DNA of 64,000 bases from Nonomuraea coxensis DSM 45129 (GTDB taxonomy: Bacteria; Actinomycetota; Actinomycetes; Streptosporangiales; Streptosporangiaceae): assembly GCF_019397265.1 (NCBI RefSeq), contig NZ_CP068985.1:2150501-2214500 (forward strand), given 5' to 3'. The translations under genes were made by a program, and so were the position numbers. Shown piece after piece: positions 30,702 to 39,417 of the stretch. The notes under the pieces are model-generated. The model was not told the DNA's origin, searched no databases, and saw only the letters and a list, made by a program, of their open reading frames with translations. Position 1 is the first letter of the stretch. Every line of letters starts with the position of its first letter.

Positions 30702-31073
30702 TCAGTCGTCGTCGCGGTCGCCGCCCTTGTCGTCGTTGGCGTCGTCGTTGGCGTCGTCGTCCTTGTCGGCCTGCTTGGCGCCGTGCGCGGTCACCTTGCC
30801 GCTCGCGGCGTCCACGGTGACCTCGTACACCTGGGCGTCCTTGACGAGCTCGACCTCCCACTCGCCCGAGTCGTCGTGGTCGACCTCGCTCACCCAGGCG
30901 CCCTGGACCTGCTGGTGCGCCAGCTCGATGGCGCGCTCCGCGGTGATCTTGGGGGCGGTGGGCGCGGCGGGGGAGGTGGGCGCGGCGGCCGCGGCGTAGG
31001 CGGCGGCTCCGCCACCCGCCAGCAGCGTGACGACCCCGGCACCGATGACGATGAACTTCTTCGTGTTTCGCAT
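30702..31073 (-). CDS. Secreted PepSY domain protein
   Basis: The 123-residue protein has an N-terminal signal (FIVIGAGVVTLLAGGGAAAYAA), then one PepSY domain (ITAERAIELAHQQVQGAWVSEVD ... WEVELVKDAQVYEVTVDAASGKV), then an Asp-rich tail. PepSY proteins are thought to bind or inhibit peptidases and often accompany two-component systems. It lies 35 bases downstream of the histidine kinase on the same strand, and phased CTTAG-like repeats lie just upstream, so it may be both part of and a target of the regulatory unit. Confidence 0.85.
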   Translation of the reverse strand: MRNTKKFIVIGAGVVTLLAGGGAAAYAAAAAPTSPAAPTAPKITAERAIELAHQQVQGAWVSEVDHDDSGEWEVELVKDAQVYEVTVDAASGKVTAHGAKQADKDDDANDDANDDKGGDRDDD

Positions 31074-31097
31074 GACCCAAGGACATCGCGGACGCCG

Positions 31098-31124
31098 ATA
31101 ACCGCGCGCTAAGCGGCTCCTAAA
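31098..31124 (-). promoter_or_regulatory. 11-bp-phased repeats upstream of the PepSY gene, candidate response-regulator site
   Basis: Read on the minus strand, TTTAG (31124-31120), CTTAG (31113-31109) and GTTAT (31102-31098) are spaced exactly 11 bp. They match the CTTAGCC/CTTAACC repeats in the promoter at 33052-33100. OmpR-family regulators bind direct repeats at this spacing. Confidence 0.5.
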
Positions 31125-32347
31125 ACCACCTCAACACGCGCCCCGCCCCCGGAGGACGAGGAGACGGCCAGCCGGCCGCCGGACGACTCGGCCGTACGCC
31201 GGACGATGTCCAGCCCCAGCCCGGTCGAGCCGCCGCCGCTGATGCCGCGTTCCAGCAGCGCCGGATCGAACCCCGGCCCCGCGTCCTCGACGGTCAGCAG
31301 CGCGCCGCCCGGGTCCCTGTCCAGCCGCACCGACAGAGCGACGCCCTCGGGCGTGTGCGCGAAGACGTTGCCCAGCAGCGCGTCCACGCACGCCGCCAGT
31401 TCCTGGGCGCGTACGGCGACGTCGAGCGGCCCGTCGGGCAGCGTCACCTCGACCTCCCGTCCCTGGTCCTCGGCCAGCACCGACCAGAACCGCACCCGTT
31501 CGCGCACCACCGCGCCCGCCTCGCACGACTCCCGGTCGGCCGTACGGTTGCGCGCCTCGGTGATGAGCGCGCTCACCGCCCGCTCCAGGGCGTCCACCCG
31601 GGCCTGCAGCCGCGCCGCCTCCTCGGGGTCACGCAGCGACTCGACGTCCAGCCGCAGGCCGGTGAGCGGCGTACGCAGCCGGTGCGACAGGTCCGCGACC
31701 GACTCCCGCTCGGCGACCAGCAGCTCGTCGATCCGTCCCGCCAGGTGGTTGAGCGCCAGCGCCACCGAGCGGACCTCGGGCGGCCCGCCGGGCTCGGCCC
31801 GAGCGGTGAGGTCGCCGCCGGCCAGCCGGTGCGAGACGCGGGCGAGGCCGTCCACCGGCCGCGTCACGGCCTGCGCGAGCCGGTCGGCCAGGACGATCCC
31901 GAGCACCACCAGCCCCAGCCCCAGCGCCAGCAGCGCCGCCCACGCCTCGCGTACGCCCCGCATGAGCTCGGCGTCCGTCACGGGCACCCGGATCACCGCC
32001 GTGCCCTCGGGGGACTGGGCGGAGACCAGCACCTCCCTGCCGTCGTCGGTCTCGGCGGTCACGCTGCGCCCGGTGGCGGCGAGCCGCACGGCGGCCGAGC
32101 GCTCCGCCCGCGCGCCGAGGGTCGCGCCGTCCGGCAGGAACACCGTCACCGGGCGCGCCACCTGCTCCACCGCGAGCGGCAGGTCGGGCGTGCCGACGGC
32201 GACGGCCACGGACCCGGCCGCCGTGAGCGCCCGGTCCATGGCGCCGTTCTCGGCCACGCTCCTGATGAGCACCGCCATCGGCACCAGCAGCGCGATCAGC
32301 ACCAGCGAGGTGGTGGCCGCCACCAGCAGCGCGAGCCAGCGCCTCAT
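31109..32347 (-). CDS. Two-component sensor histidine kinase
   Basis: The 412-residue membrane kinase has an N-terminal transmembrane segment, an extracellular sensor of about 110 residues, a second transmembrane segment (LLALGLGLVVLGIVLA), a HAMP domain, the phospho-acceptor His in VADLSHRLRTPLTGLRLD, an N box (DALLGNVFAHTPEG) and a G box (DAGPGFD, STGLGLDIVRR). It should phosphorylate the response regulator encoded just upstream; its ATG overlaps that stop by four bases. The signal is unknown. Confidence 0.92.
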   Translation of the reverse strand: MRRWLALLVAATTSLVLIALLVPMAVLIRSVAENGAMDRALTAAGSVAVAVGTPDLPLAVEQVARPVTVFLPDGATLGARAERSAAVRLAATGRSVTAETDDGREVLVSAQSPEGTAVIRVPVTDAELMRGVREAWAALLALGLGLVVLGIVLADRLAQAVTRPVDGLARVSHRLAGGDLTARAEPGGPPEVRSVALALNHLAGRIDELLVAERESVADLSHRLRTPLTGLRLDVESLRDPEEAARLQARVDALERAVSALITEARNRTADRESCEAGAVVRERVRFWSVLAEDQGREVEVTLPDGPLDVAVRAQELAACVDALLGNVFAHTPEGVALSVRLDRDPGGALLTVEDAGPGFDPALLERGISGGGSTGLGLDIVRRTAESSGGRLAVSSSSGGGARVEVVLGAA

Positions 32348-33021
32348 GCCGGCTCGACCAGTTTGACGCCGACCCCGCGCACGGTGTGCAGGTAGCGGGG
32401 CTCGGCCGCGGTCTCGCCGAGCTTCCTGCGCAGCCAGGACAGATGCACGTCCACGGTCTTGTCGGCCCCTCCGTACGGGAGCTGCCACACCTCGGTCAGC
32501 AGTTCACGCTTGGTCACCACCTCGCCGGGCCGCGCCGCCAGGTAGTGCAGCACGTCGAACTCGCGCGGCGTCAGGTCGAGCCGGGCGCCGTCGAGCGTCG
32601 CGGTACGCGCCCGCGGATCCACCCGGAGGGCCCCCACCGCCAGCGGCTCGGGCGCCGACCCTCCCGCCCGCCGCAGCACCGCCCGCACCCGGGCGTCGAG
32701 CTGCGCCGCGCTGTACGGCTTGACCACGTAGTCGTCGGCCCCCGCGTCCAGCACGGGCACCATCTCGGCGTCCCCGTCGCGCGCGGTGGCCACGATGACC
32801 GGCACCCGGCTGACCGCCCGGAGCATCCGCAGCAGCTCCACCCCGTCCAGGTCGGGCAGCCCCAGGTCGAGCACGATGAGGTCGGGCCGGTCCTGCACGG
32901 CCAGCTTGAGCCCGTCGAGGGCGGTCGGCGAGGAGGACACCGCGTGCCCCAGCTCCCGCAGGCCCCGGCTGAGCGCCGTGCGGATCGCCACGTCGTCCTC
33001 GATGAGCAGAATGTCGGCCAT
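32344..33021 (-). CDS. OmpR-family response regulator
   Basis: The 225-residue protein has a receiver domain with IEDD at the N terminus, phospho-acceptor Asp in LIVLDLGLPDLDG and Lys in VVKPYSAAQLD. It also has a C-terminal winged helix of the OmpR/PhoB type (LTPREFDVLHYLAARPGEVVTKREL). It is the first gene of a regulator-kinase-PepSY unit. Its own promoter contains CTT-type repeats at 10-11 bp intervals, which suggests autoregulation. Confidence 0.93.
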   Translation of the reverse strand: MADILLIEDDVAIRTALSRGLRELGHAVSSSPTALDGLKLAVQDRPDLIVLDLGLPDLDGVELLRMLRAVSRVPVIVATARDGDAEMVPVLDAGADDYVVKPYSAAQLDARVRAVLRRAGGSAPEPLAVGALRVDPRARTATLDGARLDLTPREFDVLHYLAARPGEVVTKRELLTEVWQLPYGGADKTVDVHLSWLRRKLGETAAEPRYLHTVRGVGVKLVEPA

Positions 33022-33051
33022 AGCTTGAACGTAGCCGCTCGCTGACGCTGT

Positions 33052-33100
33052 CTTGGGACTCCTTAGCCTCCCCTTAACCTGGTCTTAGCCCGACTTGGGG
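33052..33100. promoter_or_regulatory. Array of 10-11-bp-phased CTTAG-type repeats, candidate operator
   Basis: CTTAGCC (33062-33068), CTTAACC (33073-33079) and CTTAGCC (33084-33090) are spaced exactly 11 bp, flanked by weaker CTTGGGA (33052) and CTTGGGG (33094) at 10 bp. The array fills the 92-base gap between the response regulator and the divergent secreted protein gene. The spacing fits dimers of an OmpR-type regulator lying along one face of the DNA. Confidence 0.6.
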
Positions 33101-33113
33101 GAAGCTGGCGGGG

Positions 33114-33533
33114 ATGAAGAGATATCTGCTGGCCTGGGCCGCCACCGCCGTCGTCGCGACCGGGACCTCCCTGGCCGTGCTCGGGCTGGTCGGCACCGGG
33201 GTCACCGGCGCCTCGGGGCACGTGCTGTCCGAGGAGGACGTGAGCGCCGCGCTGGCCACCGCCACCCTGCGCGCCGCCGCCACGCCGCCGGCCGCGCCCG
33301 AGCGGACCCAGCAGGGCAGGCTCATCCGCAGCGCGGGCGGCACGGTCATCGCCTCCTGCGACGGCGATCTGGTGACGCTGCGCTCGTGGAGCCCGGCCCA
33401 GGACTACTCGGTCGACGGCGTCGAGCCGGGCCCGGCGGCCGAGGCGAAGGTCGAGTTCGAGCCGCGCGAGGGCGAGGAGATCGAGCTGAAGATCGGCTGC
33501 GCGGCGGGCCGGCCGGTGCAGATCCACGGCTGA
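33114..33533 (+). CDS. Secreted or membrane-anchored protein, unknown
   Basis: The 139-residue protein has an N-terminal hydrophobic segment (YLLAWAATAVVATGTSLAVLGLVG) and a compact exterior with two cysteines (VIASCDGDLVTLRSWSPAQDYSVD and LKIGCAAGRP) that could form a disulfide. No family is recognised. GGGG precedes the ATG. It is divergent from the two-component system and shares the repeat-containing promoter, so it is a likely regulon member. Confidence 0.75.
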   Translation: MKRYLLAWAATAVVATGTSLAVLGLVGTGVTGASGHVLSEEDVSAALATATLRAAATPPAAPERTQQGRLIRSAGGTVIASCDGDLVTLRSWSPAQDYSVDGVEPGPAAEAKVEFEPREGEEIELKIGCAAGRPVQIHG

Positions 33534-33599
33534 CCTTTCCAACCGGCCGCCGCGGAGCGACCATCGGAGCAACCCCCTCAACGACGGAAGGGACCGCCG

Positions 33600-33848
33600 A
33601 TGATCCGCCGCGTCCTCGCCACCCTGTGCGCCCCGCTGCTCGCCACGATCGCCGTCACCGCCGTCACCGCCGTCTCGGCGGCTCCGGCCCAGGCCCGCGC
33701 CTGTCAGATCGATCACTACTGCGTGACGACGTTCTACTCCGACGGCACGTACACGACCGTCGTCGGGCAGCTCTACGAGGACTGTGCCGGCAACCGCTCG
33801 ATGTGGGGCACCCGCGGCTATCCGGTCTTCGTGGAGACGCCCTGCTGA
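33600..33848 (+). CDS. Small secreted Cys-rich protein (DUF6289-like)
   Basis: The 82-residue precursor has a Sec signal ending near AAPAQARA and a mature part of about 47 residues with four cysteines (CQIDHYCVTTFYSDG, EDCAGNRSMWG, final PC). The pattern fits the small DUF6289-type secreted proteins of actinobacteria; their role is unknown. GAAGGGA precedes the ATG. It is 66 bases downstream of the protein at 33114 and may share its promoter. Confidence 0.78.
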   Translation: MIRRVLATLCAPLLATIAVTAVTAVSAAPAQARACQIDHYCVTTFYSDGTYTTVVGQLYEDCAGNRSMWGTRGYPVFVETPC

Positions 33849-33858
33849 GGCGCGCGCC

Positions 33859-34071
33859 TCAGCGGCTCCCGCGCACCTGGAGCGCGCCGAGCAGCTCCTC
33901 GGACGCCCTGGTCACGGCCTCGACCGCGCGGTCGAACGCCTCGGCGTTGTGCGCGGCCGGCGCGCGGAATCCGGAGATCTTCCTGACGTACTGCAGCGCG
34001 GCGGCGCGCACGTCGTCCTCGCTGACGCTCTCGACGAAAGGAGGGCGGAGGGTCTTGATGCTCCTGCACAT
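33859..34071 (-). CDS. DUF2277 family protein
   Basis: The 70-residue protein begins MCRSIKTLRPPF and contains DVRAAALQYVRKISGFRAPAAHN, matching the small DUF2277 family, which has no known function. It lies 19 bases downstream of an IclR gene on the same strand and may be the last gene of that operon. Confidence 0.8.
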   Translation of the reverse strand: MCRSIKTLRPPFVESVSEDDVRAAALQYVRKISGFRAPAAHNAEAFDRAVEAVTRASEELLGALQVRGSR

Positions 34072-34090
34072 ACGTCCACCGTAATGCTCC

Positions 34091-34834
34091 TCAGCCGTAA
34101 TGGCCGATGCGCTCGCTGATCTCCCTGGCGCCCCGGGCCAGCAGCTCGCCCACCTCGGGCAGCCGCTCGGGCGTCAGCCGGTACGACGGCCCGGACGCGC
34201 TGACCGCGGCCACCACGCTCCCGTCGGCGCCGCGCACCGGCGCGGCCACGGCGTTGAGCCCGACCTCCAGCTCCTCCACGGTGACCGCCCAGCCGCGCTC
34301 CCTGATCTCCGCCAGCCCGAGCGCGTCCGGTGAGGTGATCGTGCGCGGGGTGAAGCGCTCCAGCTCGCCGTCGGGCAGCCGCAGCGCGCCGAAGGCGAGC
34401 AGCACCTTGCCGCTGGAGGTGGCGTGGGAGGGGGTGCGCTGGCCCACCCAGTTGTGGCCGCTGATCGCGGCGGGGCCGCGCACCTGGCTGATGTTGACGG
34501 TGGCGCCGTCCTGCGCCACCGCGACGTTGACGGTCTCGCCGACCGTCTCGGCCAGGCGCAGGCACACGGGCCGGCTCTCGCGGGCCAGGTCGAGCTGGGC
34601 GGTGGCCGCGCCCGCCAGCCTGATCACCCCGAAGCCGAGCCGGTAGCGGCCGCGGTCGCCGCTCTGCTCCACCAGCCCGCCCTGCTCCAGCGCCGCGAGC
34701 AGCCGGAACGCGGTGGACTTGTGCACGTCGAGCTCCGCCGCGAGGTCGGTCACCCGGGTGGCGCCCTCGCGGGCGAGGATCTCCAGGATCGCGATGGCCC
34801 GGTCGACCGACTGGACCGTCGTGCTGTTGCTCAT
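34091..34834 (-). CDS. IclR-family transcriptional regulator
   Basis: The 247-residue protein has an N-terminal winged helix (VQSVDRAIAILEILAREGATRVTDLAAELDVHKSTAFRLLAALE) and a C-terminal IclR effector domain with the RGWAVTVEE and DGSVVAAVSASGP blocks. IclR proteins sense small organic acids. It follows a second iclR gene by 14 bases at the end of the aceB-glcDEF operon and is likely to regulate glyoxylate use. Confidence 0.9.
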   Translation of the reverse strand: MSNSTTVQSVDRAIAILEILAREGATRVTDLAAELDVHKSTAFRLLAALEQGGLVEQSGDRGRYRLGFGVIRLAGAATAQLDLARESRPVCLRLAETVGETVNVAVAQDGATVNISQVRGPAAISGHNWVGQRTPSHATSSGKVLLAFGALRLPDGELERFTPRTITSPDALGLAEIRERGWAVTVEELEVGLNAVAAPVRGADGSVVAAVSASGPSYRLTPERLPEVGELLARGAREISERIGHYG

Positions 34835-34848
34835 GGCGCAACAGATTA

Positions 34849-35592
34849 CTAGGAGTGCGGGCCGAACTCCCTGCCGAAGTCGAGAGCGATCTTCCCCAGC
34901 CCCTCGGCCAGCTCGGTCCGGTCCAGCGCGTCGATCCGCTCGGCCGGCCCCGACACCGACATCGCCGCCACCACCCGAGCCCCGTCGCGCACGGGCACCG
35001 CCATGCAGTGCACGCCCAGCTCCTCCTCGCCGAGGTCCATGGCGTAGCCGCGCTCCCGCACCGCGGCCAGCTCGGCGAGCATGGCGTCGATCTCGGTGAT
35101 GGTGTTGGGGGTGCGGCGGGGCATGCCGGTGCGCTCGAACACCGCGACCGCCTCCGCCGGCGGCCGCCCCGCCAGCAGCACCTTGCCCACGGCCGTGCTG
35201 TGCGGCAGCACCCGCCGCCCCACCTCGGCGAACATCCGCAGCCTGCGCGGCGAGGACGCCTGCGCCACGTAGACGATGAAGTCGCCTTCGAGCACGGCCA
35301 GGTTCGCCGTCTCGCCGGACAGCTCCACCATCTTCTCCAGGTACGGCTGCGCCCGCACCCCCACCATGCCCTCCGCGACCCCGCCGAGCCGCACCAGCCC
35401 GCCCCCGAGCGCGTAGCGACGGTCGGCCTCCTGGCGTACGTAGCCGCGGGCGAGCAGGGTCTGCAGCAGCCGGTGGATCGTGCCGTACGGCAGCCCCGTC
35501 CGCGCCGCGATCTCCGACAGCCCCGCCTCGCCCCCGTGCTCGGCCAGCGCCTCCAGCACGTCGAGCGCCCGCTCCACCGACTGGACGCTCAC
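34849..35592 (-). CDS. IclR-family transcriptional regulator
   Basis: The 247-residue protein has an N-terminal winged helix (VQSVERALDVLEALAEHGGEAGLSEIAARTGLPYGTIHRLL) and an effector domain with SGETANLAVLEGDFIVYVAQ. The GTG start overlaps the glcF stop by four bases (GTGA at 35589-35592), so it is cotranslated with the glycolate oxidase genes. It probably represses or activates this operon in response to glyoxylate or allantoin-type metabolites, by analogy with IclR and AllR. Confidence 0.9.
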   Translation of the reverse strand: MSVQSVERALDVLEALAEHGGEAGLSEIAARTGLPYGTIHRLLQTLLARGYVRQEADRRYALGGGLVRLGGVAEGMVGVRAQPYLEKMVELSGETANLAVLEGDFIVYVAQASSPRRLRMFAEVGRRVLPHSTAVGKVLLAGRPPAEAVAVFERTGMPRRTPNTITEIDAMLAELAAVRERGYAMDLGEEELGVHCMAVPVRDGARVVAAMSVSGPAERIDALDRTELAEGLGKIALDFGREFGPHS

Positions 35593-36791
35593 AGGCGCAC
35601 CCCGCGCAGCGAGGCGTCGAGCACCTCGGCCGTGTGCGCCACCCGGATGTCGTCGCCGGCCCGCCGCATGGCCGCCGCGATCTGCATCGTGCACCCCGGG
35701 TTGGCCGACACCAGCAGCTCCGCGCCGGTCGAGCCGACCGCCTTCGCCTTGCGGTCGCCGAGGTCGCGGGCGGCCTCGGGCCGGAAGATGTTGTACGTGC
35801 CCGCCGAGCCGCAGCAGATCGCCGCGTCGGGGATCTCGCGCACCTCCAGCCCGGGGATGCCGGCCAGCAGTTCGCGGGGCTGCGACCGTACGCCCTGGGC
35901 GTGGGCCAGGTGGCAGGCGTCGTGGTAGGCGACGGTGAGCGGCAGCGGATGCCGCTCGGCGACCGGCCCCAGCTCGGCCAGGAACTCCGACAGGTCGCGC
36001 ACCTGGAACCCCGGCTCCTCGCCCAGCAGCTCGCCGTACTCCTTCATCGAGGAGCCACAGCCGGCGGAGTTGACCACGACCGTGCTCACGCCGGCCCGCT
36101 CGAAGGTCCGCACCGTGCGCCGCGCCAGCCGCCTGGCCTGCTCCTCGCGCCCGGCGTGCACGCTGAGCGCGCCGCAGCAGCCCTGGCGGGGCGGGATCAC
36201 CACGTCGCAGCCCTCCATCGAGAGCACCCGCGCGGTGGCCGCGTTGACCTGCGGGAAGAACTCGCGCTGCACGCAGCCGAGCAGCATGCCGACCACGGCA
36301 CGGCGCTCGCCCCTGGCCCGCACCACGCGCGGCAGCCGTTCCCGCCGCTCGACGCGGGGCGCGAGTGCGGCCATCGCGCCGAGGCTCGCGTCGGCCCGGC
36401 CGACGTAGCCGGCCATCCGCCGGGCGAGGGGCGTCACCGGCCGCGTCAGCCGCAGCCGGCGCGGATAGGGGAACAGGCTGAACACGATGCCGCGCACCGC
36501 CCGCTCCCGGGGGTCGCGCTCGTGCCGCCGCTCCACCTCCACCCGGGTCAGCTCGATCAGCCGGTCGTAGCGCACGCCCGACGGGCAGGCGGTCACGCAG
36601 GCCATGCAGCCGAGGCAGGCGTCGAAGTGCCCGGCCATCTCGGGCGTCACCGGCGTGCCCTCGACGTGCTGCTTCATCAGGTGGATGCGCCCGCGCGGGG
36701 AGTCCATCTCCTCGCCCCACAGCACGTACGTCGGGCACGTCGGCAGGCAGAACCCGCAGTGCACGCAGTCGTTGATCAGCTTGGGGTCCAT
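35589..36791 (-). CDS. glcF: Glycolate oxidase iron-sulfur subunit
   Basis: GlcF carries electrons from the flavin subunits of glycolate oxidase. The 400-residue protein has two ferredoxin-type motifs (CVHCGFCLPTCPTY from Cys9, and CLGCMACVTACP), then two CCG-type cysteine domains (GCCGALSVHAG and CCGSAGTYN), as in GlcF/LldE-like proteins. ATG 36791 is placed just before MDPKLINDCVHCG. Two bases separate it from the glcE stop. Confidence 0.93.
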   Translation of the reverse strand: MDPKLINDCVHCGFCLPTCPTYVLWGEEMDSPRGRIHLMKQHVEGTPVTPEMAGHFDACLGCMACVTACPSGVRYDRLIELTRVEVERRHERDPRERAVRGIVFSLFPYPRRLRLTRPVTPLARRMAGYVGRADASLGAMAALAPRVERRERLPRVVRARGERRAVVGMLLGCVQREFFPQVNAATARVLSMEGCDVVIPPRQGCCGALSVHAGREEQARRLARRTVRTFERAGVSTVVVNSAGCGSSMKEYGELLGEEPGFQVRDLSEFLAELGPVAERHPLPLTVAYHDACHLAHAQGVRSQPRELLAGIPGLEVREIPDAAICCGSAGTYNIFRPEAARDLGDRKAKAVGSTGAELLVSANPGCTMQIAAAMRRAGDDIRVAHTAEVLDASLRGVRL

Positions 36792-36793
36792 GC

Positions 36794-37975
36794 TCAGATC
36801 CCTCCCACGAACCGGCCGGGAGACATCCTGCGCCCGGGATCGAACCGTTCCTTGACGCGCCGCATCAGCGGCAGCGCGCTCACCCGCCCCCACCGGTCGA
36901 GCCCGGTGTGCGGCGCGGCCAGCACGTTCACCCGGCCGCCCGCGGCCTCCACCCGCCGCCGCAGCTCGGCGACCGTCCCGGCGAGCGCCGGCTCATCCGC
37001 GTCACGTCCCGGGGACTCCAGCAGCACCCGCCCGGACAGCACCGACCCGCGCAGCGCCAGACCGGACCGCTCGGCCGCCTCCAGCACGGCCGCCAGGCCC
37101 GTGGCCGGGAACCGCACCTCGACCAGCACCTCGTCCCCGGAGATCAGCCCCCACCACGGCGGGGGCGCGTCGGAGATCTCACCGCCGCCCACCAGCTCTC
37201 GCAGCTCCGCCGCGCGGCTCTCGGCCGCCGCGCCCTCGGCCAGCACCGCGAGCACCGGACGGGCGCCCGGCTCCGGCCGGTCCACCTCGGCCGCGCTCGG
37301 CTCGGCCTGTGAGGCGGCCAGCGCGGCCGCGATCGCCGGCAGGTCCGCGGCGTCCACCTCGGCGCGCACCCAGCGCCGCGCCGCGGGCAGCGGGTGCAGC
37401 CGGAACGTGGCCTCGGCGATGACGCCGAGCGTGCCGTAGGAGCCGGTGAAGAGCTTGCCGAGGTCGTAGCCCGCGACGTTCTTGACGACCTTGCCGCCCG
37501 AGCGGGCGACCGTGCCGTCCGGCAGCACCACCGTGACGCCGATGAGCAGGTCGCGCGGGGTGCCGTAGCGGAAGGCGCGCGGGCCGGCGGTCGCTGTGGC
37601 GAGCGTGCCGCCCACCGTCGCGCCCTCGGGGAAGGGCACGTCCACGGCCAGCTCCTGGCCCTCGCCGGCGAGCGCGGCGGCCAGGGCTCCCATCGTCACC
37701 CCCGCCTGCGCGCGGACCACCAGGTCGCCCGCCGCGTGCTCCAGGATCTCGTTCAGACAGCACAGGTCGAGCAGGACGTCGCAGCGCTCAGGGGGCGGCC
37801 CCCAGTGCAGCTTCGTGCCGCCGCCCGCGGGCACCACCGCGAGGTCCCGCCCGGCGCAGGCCCGCAGCACCGCCGCGACCTCCTCGACGCTCTCCGGCAG
37901 CGCGACCCACCGGGGGAGCACGCCGCCGACGGCGTCCCCGGCGTCCGCCTGCCTGACCGTCACACCCTCGATCAA
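36794..37975 (-). CDS. glcE: Glycolate oxidase FAD-binding subunit
   Basis: The 393-residue protein has a PCMH-type FAD domain with VVPAGGGTKLHWG and the segment FPEGATVGGTLATATAGPRAFRYG (quoted in parts), as in GlcE. With GlcD and GlcF it oxidises glycolate to glyoxylate at the membrane. It starts with TTG (37973-37975), which overlaps the glcD stop by four bases; no ATG or GTG fits. Confidence 0.9.
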   Translation of the reverse strand: MIEGVTVRQADAGDAVGGVLPRWVALPESVEEVAAVLRACAGRDLAVVPAGGGTKLHWGPPPERCDVLLDLCCLNEILEHAAGDLVVRAQAGVTMGALAAALAGEGQELAVDVPFPEGATVGGTLATATAGPRAFRYGTPRDLLIGVTVVLPDGTVARSGGKVVKNVAGYDLGKLFTGSYGTLGVIAEATFRLHPLPAARRWVRAEVDAADLPAIAAALAASQAEPSAAEVDRPEPGARPVLAVLAEGAAAESRAAELRELVGGGEISDAPPPWWGLISGDEVLVEVRFPATGLAAVLEAAERSGLALRGSVLSGRVLLESPGRDADEPALAGTVAELRRRVEAAGGRVNVLAAPHTGLDRWGRVSALPLMRRVKERFDPGRRMSPGRFVGGI

Positions 37976-39408
37976 AACTGCTCCGCCTTCCCCGACTCGA
38001 CCAGCGGATGAACGCCCTTGCGCACGCCGGGCACCTCGCCGCACAGGCGCGGCGTGGGGAACACCTTGCCCGGATTGGCCAGGCCATCAGGGTCGAACGC
38101 GCACCGGACGAGCTGCATGGTGTCGAGATCGGTCTCGCTGAACATCCGTGGCATGTAGCGCGCCTTGTCCACGCCGACGCCGTGCTCGCCGGTGATCGAG
38201 CCGCCGTGCTCGACGCACAGGTCGAGGATCGCGCCCGACACCACCTCGGCCCGCTCGCCCGCGCCCGGCTCGGCGTCGTCGAACAGCACCAGCGGATGCA
38301 GGTTGCCGTCGCCGGCGTGGAAGACGTTCGCCACCCTGATGCCGTGCTCGGCCGAGATCCGGTCGATGGCGGCCAGCACGCCGGGCAGCGCCGTACGCGG
38401 CACCACGCCGTCCTGGACGATGTAGGCCGGGCTGATGCGGCCCACCGCCGCGAACGCCGACTTGCGGCCCTTCCAGATCGCCGCCCGCTCGGCCGTGTCC
38501 GCCGCCACGCGCAGCTCGAACGCGCCCGCGCAGATCTCCCTGAGCTGCGCGAACTGCCGCTCCACCTCCGCCGCGGGCCCGTCCAGCTCCACGATCAGCA
38601 CGGCCCCGGCGCCCGCCGGGTAGGAGCAGGCCACCGCGGCCTCGGCCGCCTCGATCGCGAGCGCGTCCATCATCTCGATCGCGGCCGGCACGATGCCCGC
38701 GCCGATGATCGCCGAGACCGCCTGGCCGCCCTGCTCGATGCTCTCGTACGCGGCCAGCACCGTCGTGACGGCCTCCGGCGTCCTGCTGAGCCGCACCGTG
38801 ACCTTGGTGGCGATGCCGAGCGTGCCCTCGGAGCCGACGAACGCGCCCAGCAGGTCGTAGCCCGGGTCCATCCGGTCCAGCGTGACCAGGTCGCCGTCGG
38901 GCGTGACGATCTCGCACGCCTCCACGTGGTTGACGGTGAAGCCGTACTTGAGGCAGTGGGCGCCGCCCGAGTTCTCCGCCACGTTGCCGCCGATCGAGCA
39001 GACCTGCTGGCTGGAGGGGTCGGGCGCGTAGTAGTAGCCCTGCTCGCGCACGGCCTCGGTGATGGCGAGGTTCGTCACGCCCGGCTCCACCACCGCCCGC
39101 CTGCCGGGCAGGTCGATCTCCAGGATCGCGCGCATCTTCGAGGTCACGATGAGCACGCCGTCCTCGCGGGGGAGCGCGCCGCCCGACAGGCCGGTGCCCG
39201 CCCCCCGCGCCACGAACGGCACGCCGAAGTCGTTGCAGAGCCGTACCACCCGGGCGACCTGCTCGGCCGTGGCCGGCAGCACGACCACGCCGGGGGTCGC
39301 CCGGTGGTAGGTGAGGCCGTCGCACTCGTACGTGCGCAGGCGCACCGGATCGGTGATCACCGAATCGCGGGGCAGCACCGAGAGCAACGCCGCCGTCAGT
39401 GTCTCCAT
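37972..39408 (-). CDS. glcD: Glycolate oxidase subunit GlcD
   Basis: The 478-residue flavoprotein of the FAD-oxidase type has the FAD motif ARGAGTGLSGGALP, a SIGGNVAENSGGAHCLKYG segment, and the C-terminal block GSITGEHGVGVDKARYM characteristic of GlcD and D-lactate dehydrogenases. With GlcE and GlcF present, glycolate is the likely substrate, though D-lactate cannot be excluded. It starts 9 bases after the aceB stop. Confidence 0.93.
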   Translation of the reverse strand: METLTAALLSVLPRDSVITDPVRLRTYECDGLTYHRATPGVVVLPATAEQVARVVRLCNDFGVPFVARGAGTGLSGGALPREDGVLIVTSKMRAILEIDLPGRRAVVEPGVTNLAITEAVREQGYYYAPDPSSQQVCSIGGNVAENSGGAHCLKYGFTVNHVEACEIVTPDGDLVTLDRMDPGYDLLGAFVGSEGTLGIATKVTVRLSRTPEAVTTVLAAYESIEQGGQAVSAIIGAGIVPAAIEMMDALAIEAAEAAVACSYPAGAGAVLIVELDGPAAEVERQFAQLREICAGAFELRVAADTAERAAIWKGRKSAFAAVGRISPAYIVQDGVVPRTALPGVLAAIDRISAEHGIRVANVFHAGDGNLHPLVLFDDAEPGAGERAEVVSGAILDLCVEHGGSITGEHGVGVDKARYMPRMFSETDLDTMQLVRCAFDPDGLANPGKVFPTPRLCGEVPGVRKGVHPLVESGKAEQF

Positions 39409-39417
39409 CAGGCTTTT

